Source: Candidatus Altarchaeota archaeon (GTDB taxonomy: Archaea > Altiarchaeota > Altiarchaeia > JAFGQM01). Taken from it: a stretch of DNA of 22,068 bases. The translations under genes were made by a program, and so were the position numbers. The stretch spans positions 1 through 22,068 of the forward strand of contig JAFGQM010000011.1 of the NCBI GenBank assembly GCA_016935655.1, written 5' to 3'. Below are positions 7,362 through 12,701 of the stretch, piece after piece. The notes beneath the pieces were generated by a model that had not been told where the DNA came from, searched no databases, and saw only the letters and a list, made by a program, of their open reading frames with translations. Numbering within the stretch: the first letter of the stretch is position 1; every line of letters begins with the position of its first letter.

Positions 7362-7388
7362 TGGAAATAAAAACCAGGTTACACTACA
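7362..7388 (-). promoter_or_regulatory. Motif-coupled promoter of hicBA
   Basis: In the minus sense, TGTAGTGTAACC is followed by TGG and the TATA-like TTTTTATTTCC. The same order occurs before the genes starting at 10696 and 14014 and, with changes, 12470. Confidence 0.55.
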
Positions 7389-7404
7389 AAAAATAAAAGA
7401 AGAG

Positions 7405-7422
7405 GCGGAGTCAGGCCTCCGC
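7405..7422 (-). terminator. Hairpin terminator after the WYAYES remnant
   Basis: GCGGAG and CTCCGC arms flank six bases. In the minus sense they are followed by CTTCTTTTATTTTTT. The hairpin includes the stop codon of the small protein remnant. A second copy lies at 8743-8760. Confidence 0.55.
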
Positions 7423-7575
7423 AGCAGAGACGAACACAGGCTCTTCCTCATACTCCAAACTGGAGACCGTCGCCTGAAGATCCCCATTCCCCTTACCCCG
7501 ATATATGCTCCTCACTGTGTTCCCTTCCCTTACAGACTCGTAGGCGTACCAGTTGCCCTTTATCTTTCGGTAGTA
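7411..7575 (-). pseudogene. Copy of the 52-residue WYAYES protein without a start codon
   Basis: The frame reads YYRKIKGNWYAYESVREG and on to VSAAEA, nearly the same as the intact protein at 11542-11700. At the expected start the codon is AAA instead of ATG, and no start occurs before a TGA upstream. Repeat copy 4 begins within about 16 bases, so the 5' end appears lost at the junction. It retains 54 codons and a downstream hairpin. Confidence 0.6.
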
Positions 7576-7590
7576 TTTTGTTGGGTTTAA

Positions 7591-7727
7591 TCTTTTTCAA
7601 GAACTTCAAATTCAACAAATTTTTTTAGCCAATTAACTATCTGTAAGCTTGCAATGCTAAGCTATTTGGTACGTCAATGTCGGTGTAGTGTAACCGCTCT
7701 TGCAGGTTTTTGGGTTTGTAGTGTAAC
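7591..7727 (+). repeat. Island repeat copy 4
   Basis: This is a full-length copy. It runs from TTTTTCAAGAACTTCAAATT through the AAGCTTGCAATGCTAAGCT imperfect hairpin to two direct TGTAGTGTAAC motifs 34 bases apart. Bases 7635-7695 are identical to 10803-10863 in copy 7 (61 of 61). Confidence 0.9.
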
Positions 7728-7740
7728 CCGGGCTGGGTAA

Positions 7741-8013
7741 CTAACTCATAAGTTTACGTGCAGCAAATACGACAAATAAAGTGATTGCGAAAGCAATTAG
7801 TGCCATTATTGTAGAAATGCTAATGTAATATGGCATTCTAGAAGAATGATACTCAGCAGGTGTAACACCGCAGCCAAACCCGTAGTCTATTTTATTCTTC
7901 TCGCAGGGCGTGCCCATAGTGCCCTTCTCTGAGGAATACCACAAGTAGACAAAGGCAAATACTATTATTGCCACTATCATACTGGGGATAATTATCCTTA
8001 TTCTTTTGTCCAT
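7741..8013 (-). CDS. Two-helix small membrane protein
   Basis: The product has 90 residues from the ATG at 8013. A frame-internal ATG at 8040 overlaps the promoter and is less likely. Membrane helices cover about 6-26 and 63-85. The loop between them (about 27-62) carries two cysteines (C37, C48) that could pair outside the cell. No family is recognised. In the minus sense, GGTTTTTATGC just after the motif at 8048-8058 serves as a TATA box about 27 bases before the chosen start. The stop codon is 13 bases from the second motif of repeat copy 4. Confidence 0.65.
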   Translation of the reverse strand: MDKRIRIIIPSMIVAIIVFAFVYLWYSSEKGTMGTPCEKNKIDYGFGCGVTPAEYHSSRMPYYISISTIMALIAFAITLFVVFAARKLMS

Positions 8014-8047
8014 CCTTTCGTCTTTAACGCCTAAGAGCATAAAAACC

Positions 8048-8058
8048 TGTAGTGTAAC
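8048..8058 (+). repeat. Single TGTAGTGTAAC motif at a cassette junction
   Basis: The motif lies directly between the stop codon of the hydrophobic-protein remnant (TGA at 8059-8061, minus) and the TATA box of the next gene. It is thus shared by the 3' end of one unit and the 5' end of the next. Confidence 0.7.
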
Positions 8059-8177
8059 TCACTGCATCTCCAGCCACCCATAGAACGCAGCCCCGAATCC
8101 GAAGATCCCCGCCCCCTTAAACTCTCCCGCCAGAAGGAAAAGGAAGGGGAGGAACAGGAGGCCTAGTTTGATTAAAA
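8059..8177 (-). pseudogene. Remnant of the 41-residue hydrophobic protein
   Basis: The frame reads GLLFLPFLFLLAGEFKGAG then FGAAFYGWLEMQ and stops at the motif. It matches most of the intact protein at 11420-11545. No ATG or GTG start exists before an upstream TAG, so the 5' end has been replaced. Confidence 0.6.
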
Positions 8178-8202
8178 TAACTAAACCCTAGTGGAGGGTC
8201 TT

Positions 8203-8700
8203 TCAATGCCCTCCCCTGATAGTCACGGGGGTCAGGATGTCTTTTAGAAGTACCCCACCCTCAGCCTTAGGTATATCCTCCCTCACGATATGGTGTGATG
8301 GGTTTCTAGATTCATACTTTACGCTCTCTTTTGTTGGGACCGTTGCATCAAGCCTATGGGCGTTGGGTCTTTGGGCGGGGACATACGCTACCCAATGTCG
8401 ACCATTCTTACTTAGCCTATGTGTGGGCTGGAACTTGTATATGTGGATTCTTGATTCGCCCGGTTGCCTTGAGGTTGTCACTCCGCCAAAGCCCCAGCCG
8501 GTGCTTCTATGTTTACCCCTGGTGATCTTACGAGTAACCAAGCCTAGATACCTCCCTGCCGTTACTATTCTTCCTTCAACTTGGACACTGGGCCTGCCTC
8601 CACTTGGCGTTTTACTCTTCTTCACTTCTGACACGGGTATCCTCTTTTTTCCCAAAGAACTCTTTGGAAGACTCGCAATACTTCGGCGTAGTTGTGGCAA
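8203..8700 (-). CDS. Basic protein of unknown function, start uncertain
   Basis: The 165-residue frame is rich in Arg, Lys, Ser and Pro. It has a possible beta-rich core (about 60-125): GWGFGGVTTSRQPGE, then IHIYKFQPTHRLSKNGRHWV. The only start at its left end is TTG (8700); no ATG occurs in the frame. It could be a real gene with a rare start or a gene whose 5' end was lost, like the neighbouring remnants. An equally long plus-strand frame overlaps it, but that one has poor composition, and minus is the island's main direction. I do not recognise the family. Confidence 0.45.
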   Translation of the reverse strand: MPQLRRSIASLPKSSLGKKRIPVSEVKKSKTPSGGRPSVQVEGRIVTAGRYLGLVTRKITRGKHRSTGWGFGGVTTSRQPGESRIHIYKFQPTHRLSKNGRHWVAYVPAQRPNAHRLDATVPTKESVKYESRNPSHHIVREDIPKAEGGVLLKDILTPVTIRGGH

Positions 8701-8742
8701 TTTATTTCACAACGTATTAAATGACAAAGAATAAAAATAAAG

Positions 8743-8760
8743 GCGGAGTCAGGCCTCCGC
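8743..8760 (-). terminator. Second copy of the GCGGAG/CTCCGC hairpin
   Basis: It has the same arms and six-base loop as at 7405-7422. In the minus sense it is followed by TTTATTTTTATTC, consistent with a terminator or with the promoter of the gene at 8203-8700. Confidence 0.5.
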
Positions 8761-8805
8761 AGCAGAGACGAATGTCGGATCCTCTTTTTCATACTCCATA
8801 CTGGG
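8749..8805 (-). pseudogene. C-terminal fragment of the WYAYES protein
   Basis: About 18 codons remain, reading SMEYEKEDPTFVSAAEA and then stop, matching the last third of the intact protein. Repeat copy 5 begins at once on its upstream side. Confidence 0.55.
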
Positions 8806-8810
8806 AGGGT

Positions 8811-8956
8811 TTTTTTCAAAATCAAATTCAAAATAAAATTTTTGATTCAATTAACTAAGCTTAAATTGCGTATACTAAACTGTTGGGACGTCAACGCCGT
8901 TGTAGTGTAACTGCTCTTGTTGCAGGTTTTGTGGGGTGTAGTGTAACTGCGCGCAA
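8811..8956 (+). repeat. Island repeat copy 5
   Basis: It has an AT-rich left arm with AATTCAAAATAAAATTTTTGATTC. Then come GACGTCAACGCCGTTGTAGTGTAAC, a second TGTAGTGTAAC and TGCGCGCAA. Confidence 0.85.
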
Positions 8957-8982
8957 ATCTATGCGCCATTTACAAGAGCAAT

Positions 8983-9891
8983 TCAGCATGAAACAATAGC
9001 GGATGTCCTTTCTCTTAAGAAATTGCAGTCTTCCTCGGAGACCTGAGTGCCCTTCAGATTAACCCAGTACAGATTCTTTAATTCGGTTAATGGGGATATG
9101 TCAGAGACTAGAGTATCCATCAAGATTACTGTTCTCAGTTTTGTCAATCCCTGCAACGGGGTTAGGTCGGAAACCTTAGAAGAGACTAAGGATAAAGAGC
9201 TCATATTTGTTAGACGTACCAAGGGTCCCAAGTCAGAAACATCAGGGGAGTCAATGGTCAACCTCTCCAATTTTGTCAATCCCCTTAAAGGAGACAAGTC
9301 AGAGACTTCGGCATCAAATAAATGCAGCTCTTTCAAGTCCATCAGGTCGCTTAAGAAAGATAAATCCGATACGGGAGCTTTCAAAAACAAATATTCCAAG
9401 TTCTTCATTTTCGTCAAAGGAGATAGATCAGAGACATCAGCCATGGTTAATTCCAGCCTTTTCAGGCTGGTTAGACTACCCAAAGGGGATATATCCGAAA
9501 GCGGGACGCCAGACAACTTTAAATCTAATAGCTCCAAACAAGTCAAATCGCTGATGTCATACAGGACCGAATCTCCCGTTTCTATTAATGCCGTCTGGAA
9601 TTTAATTTTACTCTCGAATGTCAATGAGACGTATTGGGCTCCTAGCGCAGCCTGGTAGGGGCTTTTCTCCCTTTCGTATGTCGAATATTCAGAGTTTGAG
9701 CAAGGACCCGTACCCAACTTGTCAGGAACTTCAGCAGGAGGGGCCTTCAAGGTCTCATTAGGCGTTGGAGACTCGCCTCCACTCTCAGAAATCCTGGATA
9801 CGCCCCCCTTCTGTAAAATATTTGGATTAAAGGCAAAGAAAGCAACTGCTACAACTATAATAAGAACGATTATTGGTAAAGCTTTGCCCAT
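8983..9891 (-). CDS. Internalin-like leucine-rich-repeat surface protein
   Basis: The 302-residue protein has an N-terminal membrane anchor or uncleaved signal (about 4-22, LPIIVLIIVVAVAFFAF). A Ser/Pro/Glu-rich linker (35-60) follows. From about residue 110 to 295 there are seven or eight repeats of about 22 residues, of the type SDLSPLxxLTxLKxLxL. These are the repeats of bacterial internalins, which bind other proteins. Cysteines flank the array (C63, C118 and two near the end, DCNFL and VSC), as caps often do. It is probably displayed outside the cell. A TTTTTTATT box lies about 27 bases before the ATG. It is a single-gene unit between repeat copies 5 and 6. Bacterial origin is possible but untested. 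Confidence 0.85.
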   Translation of the reverse strand: MGKALPIIVLIIVVAVAFFAFNPNILQKGGVSRISESGGESPTPNETLKAPPAEVPDKLGTGPCSNSEYSTYEREKSPYQAALGAQYVSLTFESKIKFQTALIETGDSVLYDISDLTCLELLDLKLSGVPLSDISPLGSLTSLKRLELTMADVSDLSPLTKMKNLEYLFLKAPVSDLSFLSDLMDLKELHLFDAEVSDLSPLRGLTKLERLTIDSPDVSDLGPLVRLTNMSSLSLVSSKVSDLTPLQGLTKLRTVILMDTLVSDISPLTELKNLYWVNLKGTQVSEEDCNFLRERTSAIVSC

Positions 9892-9929
9892 TTTATGTGT
9901 TTAATCTTATTTGTCAACCAATAAAAAAT

Positions 9930-9968
9930 CATAGGCGTACTAGTTGCCCTTTATCTTTCTGTAGGTGT
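9930..9968 (-). pseudogene. N-terminal fragment of the WYAYES protein with a nonsense codon
   Basis: In the minus sense the bases encode TYRKIKGN-stop-YAY, matching residues 2-14 of the intact protein with TAG in place of the Trp codon. It sits between repeat copy 6 and the promoter of the LRR gene. Confidence 0.5.
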
Positions 9969-9984
9969 GGAAGGAGAAGTTTAC

Positions 9985-10094
9985 TAATCAAAATAAATTT
10001 CAACAAATTTTTTGTTCCTACTTTCCGTAAACCTGCTTATGCTAAGCTTTTTATCTCAACGTCGGTGTAGTGTAACTGGGGCTAGTGCGCGCAA
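9985..10094 (+). repeat. Island repeat copy 6
   Basis: It contains TTTCAACAAATTTTTTG, CCGTAAACCTGCTTATGCTAAGC (GCTTA/TAAGC hairpin) and TCAACGTCGGTGTAGTGTAAC. The second motif is missing, but the GCGCGCAA that follows it elsewhere is kept. Confidence 0.8.
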
Positions 10095-10095
10095 A

Positions 10096-10365
10096 TCAAA
10101 AGCCAAAGAGCCTTTCATAGCTCTTATGATCCATCCATTCCAGAACAATGGCCAGAACCTCTATCTTGCTGGGGTTTACCACAGAGTAGAGAAGTCTCCA
10201 GCCGTCTCTTAGGTTGTATATCCAGAGGTTATTGATCCCGTATTTTCTAACGTATTTCTTGGGAATCAGCCTCTTTCTGACATTCCTGCAGCAGAAGAGG
10301 TCCTTGCTTATTTCAGCCAGCGCATCCTCTATCTCGTCATATAGCTCCCTATTCCTACCCTTCAA
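10096..10365 (-). CDS. RelE-superfamily toxin (type II toxin-antitoxin)
   Basis: The 89-residue protein has a typical RelE/ParE-fold core: KRLIPKKYVRKYGINNLWIYNL, then GWRLLYSVV. It ends EVLAIVLEWMDHKSYERLFGF, the usual close of archaeal mRNA-cleaving toxins of this kind. The only candidate start is TTG at 10365; the frame stays open upstream into the antitoxin gene (38-base gap) without ATG or GTG. A weak start or translational coupling could hold toxin output below the antitoxin's. It pairs with the winged-helix-like gene starting at 10696. Confidence 0.8.
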   Translation of the reverse strand: MKGRNRELYDEIEDALAEISKDLFCCRNVRKRLIPKKYVRKYGINNLWIYNLRDGWRLLYSVVNPSKIEVLAIVLEWMDHKSYERLFGF

Positions 10366-10402
10366 TTCTTCGAAGGCATCCCTTACCTCTCGTCCGCGAA
10401 CC

Positions 10403-10696
10403 TTATCTCCCCTTCCAACTTAGGTCAGTCCTCTCCTTGTACTTCCTCCCAAGCTCTGGATTCCAGATGTAGACTACATAGCCGTCCACGTCATAGGCGA
10501 CCTTGTTGATGCCTTCTAGGTAGTCCATGATCACCTGGAAGGTCTGCCACATCACCTTCCTGGGCAGGTTCTTAAACAGCTGGGTCTTTGTATACTCGCC
10601 GCTTTGTTCATCTATGAATTTCTCCACCATCAACACAGTCTGCAGTGTGGGCGACCTTGCAGTAGTTTTTTCCGTGCGCCCCTTTGTAGCGTACAT
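10403..10696 (-). CDS. Winged-helix-like antitoxin/repressor partner of the RelE-type toxin
   Basis: The 97-residue product starts MYATKGRTEKTTARSPTLQT. It contains a probable winged-helix fold (about 20-85): LMVEKFIDEQSGEYTKTQLF, then WQTFQVIMDYLEGINKVAYD and a short wing VDGYVVYIWN. It is first in a two-gene unit with the toxin, so an antitoxin with self-repression is the natural reading. The ATG at 10696 is preferred over the upstream TTG at 10713, which lies inside the operator palindrome. The promoter is motif-coupled (TGTAGTGTAACCTGGTTTTTATAC). Confidence 0.65.
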   Translation of the reverse strand: MYATKGRTEKTTARSPTLQTVLMVEKFIDEQSGEYTKTQLFKNLPRKVMWQTFQVIMDYLEGINKVAYDVDGYVVYIWNPELGRKYKERTDLSWKGR

Positions 10697-10701
10697 TTTC
10701 A

Positions 10702-10721
10702 ATAATATCAATTGATATTAT
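10702..10721. promoter_or_regulatory. Perfect 20-base operator palindrome ATAATATCAATTGATATTAT
   Basis: Two 10-base arms meet with no spacer. They lie between the TATA-like box (10731-10740, minus sense) and the start codon at 10696, where the transcription start should be. The position fits self-repression by the antitoxin or the complex. Confidence 0.7.
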
Positions 10722-10742
10722 CAGGTTTGAGTATAAAAACCA

Positions 10743-10898
10743 GGTTACACTACAAGAAAGCGACTTTTTCAAATTCAAAATCAACAAGTTTTTGAGTCAA
10801 TCAACTATCTGTAAGCTTGCAATGCTAAGCTATTTGGTACGTCAATGTCGGTGTAGTGTAACCACGACTCTTGTAGGTTTTGCGGGTTGTAGTGTAAC
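10743..10898 (+). repeat. Island repeat copy 7, bounded by inverted GGTTACACTACA / TGTAGTGTAACC
   Basis: It begins with GGTTACACTACA (10743-10754) and reaches TGTAGTGTAACC (10852-10863), a 12-base inverted repeat about 120 bp end to end. A second direct motif then ends at 10898. This copy best shows the element's two ends. Confidence 0.9.
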
Positions 10899-10904
10899 TG
10901 AGGA

Positions 10905-11174
10905 CTATTCTTTAGGCATTTCTCGCAGTTCTTCGTAGTCATGCCCTCTAGGGAAGATTCGTAGGAACTCTATCATTCCCCCCTCGATCCTATAGATAAT
11001 GCGGAATCCCCCCACCCGGACTGACCAATAAGGGTAGCCGGACAGCTTCTTGCCTATTGGGGCGCGAAACTCCAGCTGGAGGGTCTTGTTGATTATCTGT
11101 CTTCTGACAGTCTTGTCCTTGACCACGTCTTTCAGGTCTTTGTAGAAGGAGGGTTTGTAATAAAGCTCGAACAT
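10905..11174 (-). CDS. RelE/ParE-family toxin
   Basis: The 89-residue protein has the RelE core: YYKPSFYKDLKDVVKD, helix NKTLQLEFRAPIGKKL, strands GYPYWSVRVGGFRIIYRI, then IEFLRIFPRGHDYEEL. RelE enzymes cut mRNA on the ribosome, whereas the related ParE proteins poison gyrase. The RVGGFRIIYRI strand, with Arg residues and a C-terminal HDYEEL, favours RelE. It follows its antitoxin with one base between them. The stop codon is a few bases from the second motif of repeat copy 7. Confidence 0.85.
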   Translation of the reverse strand: MFELYYKPSFYKDLKDVVKDKTVRRQIINKTLQLEFRAPIGKKLSGYPYWSVRVGGFRIIYRIEGGMIEFLRIFPRGHDYEELREMPKE

Positions 11175-11175
11175 T

Positions 11176-11361
11176 CTAAAGCAGGTTCTTGGTTTTTTCC
11201 AGAAACTCGGCCTTGCCCATGGAGGGTTCCTTCAAGGCCTCTTCTATCAGCTCAATCTCTGAGGGTTCCACTGCCTCCACCAGATTGTTCTCCACTAGCT
11301 CCCTGAAAAGCTGGAGTTCCTTGTACTTCTCCTTTGATATTGTAACAGTGGCGTAGGCCAT
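11176..11361 (-). CDS. RelB-like antitoxin
   Basis: The 61-residue protein begins ATVTISKEKYKELQLFRELV, a beta strand and helix like those of RelB-type archaeal antitoxins. It ends in an acidic helical tail (PSEIELIEEALKEPSM, then FLEKTKNLL) that would wrap the toxin. It is the first gene of the pair. An AT-rich block just upstream (11362-11400) could hold its promoter, close to the ATG. Confidence 0.75.
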   Translation of the reverse strand: MAYATVTISKEKYKELQLFRELVENNLVEAVEPSEIELIEEALKEPSMGKAEFLEKTKNLL

Positions 11362-11409
11362 TTCGATATTTATTGTTTTTAGAAGAAAAAAGCCTTAAAT
11401 TCAAAAAAG

Positions 11410-11420
11410 TGTAGTGTAAC
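11410..11420 (+). repeat. Single TGTAGTGTAAC-type motif at the stop codon of the hydrophobic gene
   Basis: GTGTAGTGTAAC ends at 11420; its last C is also the last base of the neighbouring minus-strand TAG stop codon (11420-11422). Confidence 0.7.
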
Positions 11421-11545
11421 TACTGCATCTTCAACCACCCGTAGAACACAGCCCCCATCCCGAACATCGCAGCTTCCTTAAACTCTCCAGCCAGAAGTGA
11501 GAGGAAAAGGAAGGGGAGGAACAGGAGGCAAATCGGTGGTTTCAT
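11420..11545 (-). CDS. 41-residue hydrophobic protein, intact copy
   Basis: MKPPICLLFLPFLFLSLLAG forms one membrane helix. The tail EFKEAAMFGMGAVFYGWLKMQ may form a second short one. The start overlaps the stop of the gene before it (ATGA), so the two are translationally coupled. A 5'-truncated copy occurs at 8059-8177 and a trace at about 13258-13300. Small hydrophobic proteins coupled to a small soluble one can be membrane toxins with antidotes, phage-like holins or signalling peptides. Nothing in the sequence decides which. The gene is real by its overlap and by conservation between copies. Confidence 0.65.
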   Translation of the reverse strand: MKPPICLLFLPFLFLSLLAGEFKEAAMFGMGAVFYGWLKMQ

Positions 11546-11700
11546 TCCGCAGCAGAGACGAACGGTTCTTCATACTCCAAACTAGAAACCGTCGACTCGA
11601 GGTCCCCGTTCCCCTTCCCTCGGTATATGCTCCTCACAGTGTCTCCCTCGCGCACAGACTCATAGGCGTACCAGTTGCCCTTTATTTTCCTATAGTACAT
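11542..11700 (-). CDS. 52-residue WYAYES protein, intact copy
   Basis: MYYRKIKGNWYAYESVREGD, followed by VRSIYRGKGNGDLES and an acidic end, reads as a small beta-rich domain. The KIKGNWYAYES pattern resembles the short strand motif seen in some archaeal and mobile-element proteins, but I cannot name the family. GGGGTGA seven bases before the ATG is a good ribosome site and fixes the start, although the frame is open further upstream. At least three damaged copies lie at 7411-7575, 8749-8805 and 9930-9968. It overlaps the hydrophobic gene after it by four bases. Confidence 0.7.
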   Translation of the reverse strand: MYYRKIKGNWYAYESVREGDTVRSIYRGKGNGDLESTVSSLEYEEPFVSAAE

Positions 11701-11807
11701 TTTTTTCACCCCCTTAAGCTCTTGCAGTATATTCTGAAGGTATGGGCATACCAAGCTATCGGAGGTCTTTTGTGAAAAGTGAGCAGTGAAAGGGATGATG
11801 TCGGCTG

Positions 11808-11822
11808 CCGGGGTTTCCCCGG
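11808..11822. repeat. GC hairpin CCGGGG-TTT-CCCCGG
   Basis: A perfect six-base stem with a three-base loop lies 108 bases upstream of the WYAYES start. The 320-base gap 11701-12021 otherwise holds two single motifs (11851-11861 and 12011-12021) and the GAGCAGTGA repeats. I see no further gene in it. Confidence 0.45.
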
Positions 11823-11931
11823 TCTCCCCTACCCTGCCATGCGCGCGGATTGTAGTGTAACCGGCGGTTTTTGAGGTGGGTAGAAAGCGTGTGTCGTGGG
11901 CGATCCTGCGGGGCCCTGGGTGGCTTGTACT

Positions 11932-11966
11932 CACTGCTCACGGATGAGCAGTGAATGAGCAGTGAG
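11932..11966. repeat. CACTGCTCA / TGAGCAGTG hairpin with a second direct copy
   Basis: CACTGCTCA (11932-11940) faces TGAGCAGTG (11944-11952), and a second TGAGCAGTGAG follows at 11956-11966. A further GAGCAGTGA lies at 11781-11789. The elements differ from the main island repeat. Confidence 0.55.
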
Positions 11967-12021
11967 GCGTGGTGTGACTGTTGGATGGAATTGACTATTG
12001 GTGTGGGTTTTGTAGTGTAAC

Positions 12022-12252
12022 TCAAACTTTCCTAGCCAGCTTAATGAACTCCTCCCTACTGATGCCAATCTGCTTCATTATCTCGTTTATGATTCCCGGC
12101 CCCAGCTCCTCATTCCCATGAATGGGGACCATGGTTATGCGCCCGTCAGGATGGGCATATTTAGCGTGGGCACCGACCTGATGCACCTTCTCAAAGCCAA
12201 GCTTCTCTACAAGCTTAGCCATCTCCTTGCCAGAAAGTCGGGGTAGTTTCAT
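12022..12252 (-). CDS. hicA: HicA-type mRNA interferase toxin
   Basis: The 76-residue protein is a textbook HicA in length and order: LPRLSGKEMAKLVEKLGFEK, VGAHAKYAHPDGR, TMVPIHGNEELGPGIINEIM, GISREEFIKLARK. The catalytic His (H29 in GAH) is present, with Ala in place of the usual Ser of GSH. It follows HicB with a four-base ATGA overlap. Its stop codon touches the TGTAGTGTAAC motif at 12011-12021. It is only distantly similar to the HicA at 6896-7141, so the two are separate acquisitions rather than recent duplicates. Confidence 0.92.
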   Translation of the reverse strand: MKLPRLSGKEMAKLVEKLGFEKVHQVGAHAKYAHPDGRITMVPIHGNEELGPGIINEIMKQIGISREEFIKLARKV

Positions 12253-12470
12253 ACTGCAACCTGGACTCTGTGGGCGCCAACGAACTCCATCGGCTCGACC
12301 TCCATGCCTGGCTCTAAGTAGGCCTTGATGGCCTCCTCTATTCTTTCCAACGCCTGTTCTACCGTCTTTCCCTGGGTATGACAGCCCCGGAGGTCCGGCA
12401 CTCTGGCTACATACCACCCCGCGCTGTCCCTCTCCAGAAGGACTGAAAAATCCATCACCTTCTTTTCCAT
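12249..12470 (-). CDS. hicB: HicB-type antitoxin
   Basis: The 73-residue protein has the classic HicB core: FSVLLERDSAGWYVARVPDL, RGCHTQGKTVEQALERIEEA, IKAYLE. This is the decayed RNase H fold that blocks HicA. There is no C-terminal DNA-binding domain. The ATG at 12470 is chosen because the frame before it lacks similarity and contains the promoter. In the minus sense, TGTGGTGTAACCTGC is followed by TTTTTCTTATT, a diverged form of the motif-coupled promoter. Confidence 0.9.
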   Translation of the reverse strand: MEKKVMDFSVLLERDSAGWYVARVPDLRGCHTQGKTVEQALERIEEAIKAYLEPGMEVEPMEFVGAHRVQVAV

Positions 12471-12502
12471 GATTAAATTTCTTGCTTCAATAAGAAAAAG
12501 CA

Positions 12503-12660
12503 GGTTACACCACAAAAAAGAGGTTATTCTCAAGGAATTTCAATAATTTTTTTCAATGAGTTGGCTTATCGTAAACTAGGGGTGCTGAGTTTTTTACGAT
12601 GTCGACGTCGGTGTAGTGCAACCGCTCTCACAGGTTTTGGGGAGTGTAGTGTAACTGCGC
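12503..12660 (+). repeat. Island repeat copy 8, bounded by GGTTACACCACA / TGTAGTGCAACC
   Basis: The left end is the inverted motif (12503-12514), the right end TGTAGTGCAACC at about 12612-12623. A second direct motif ends at 12655 and is followed by TGCGCG. The element separates the HicBA unit from the plus-strand methyltransferase. Confidence 0.85.
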
Positions 12661-12701
12661 GTACTGTAGTGACCTTTCTTTCTCTAGAATCTTAATAATA
12701 T

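Noticed and set aside
8237..8734. 165-residue plus-strand frame opposite the 8203-8700 gene
   Set aside because: Its composition is Trp/Cys/Leu-rich with no domain order, and it is the mirror of the basic minus-strand frame. The minus frame fits the island direction better, though neither is certain.
9047..9658. 203-residue plus-strand frame
   Set aside because: It is a shadow of the LRR gene on the other strand; the apparent repeats simply mirror the LRR codons.
11701..11934. 78-residue N-terminal extension of the WYAYES protein
   Set aside because: The frame is open, but GGGGTGA sits correctly before the internal ATG at 11700. The extension contains a motif and a GC hairpin and is absent from the other copies.
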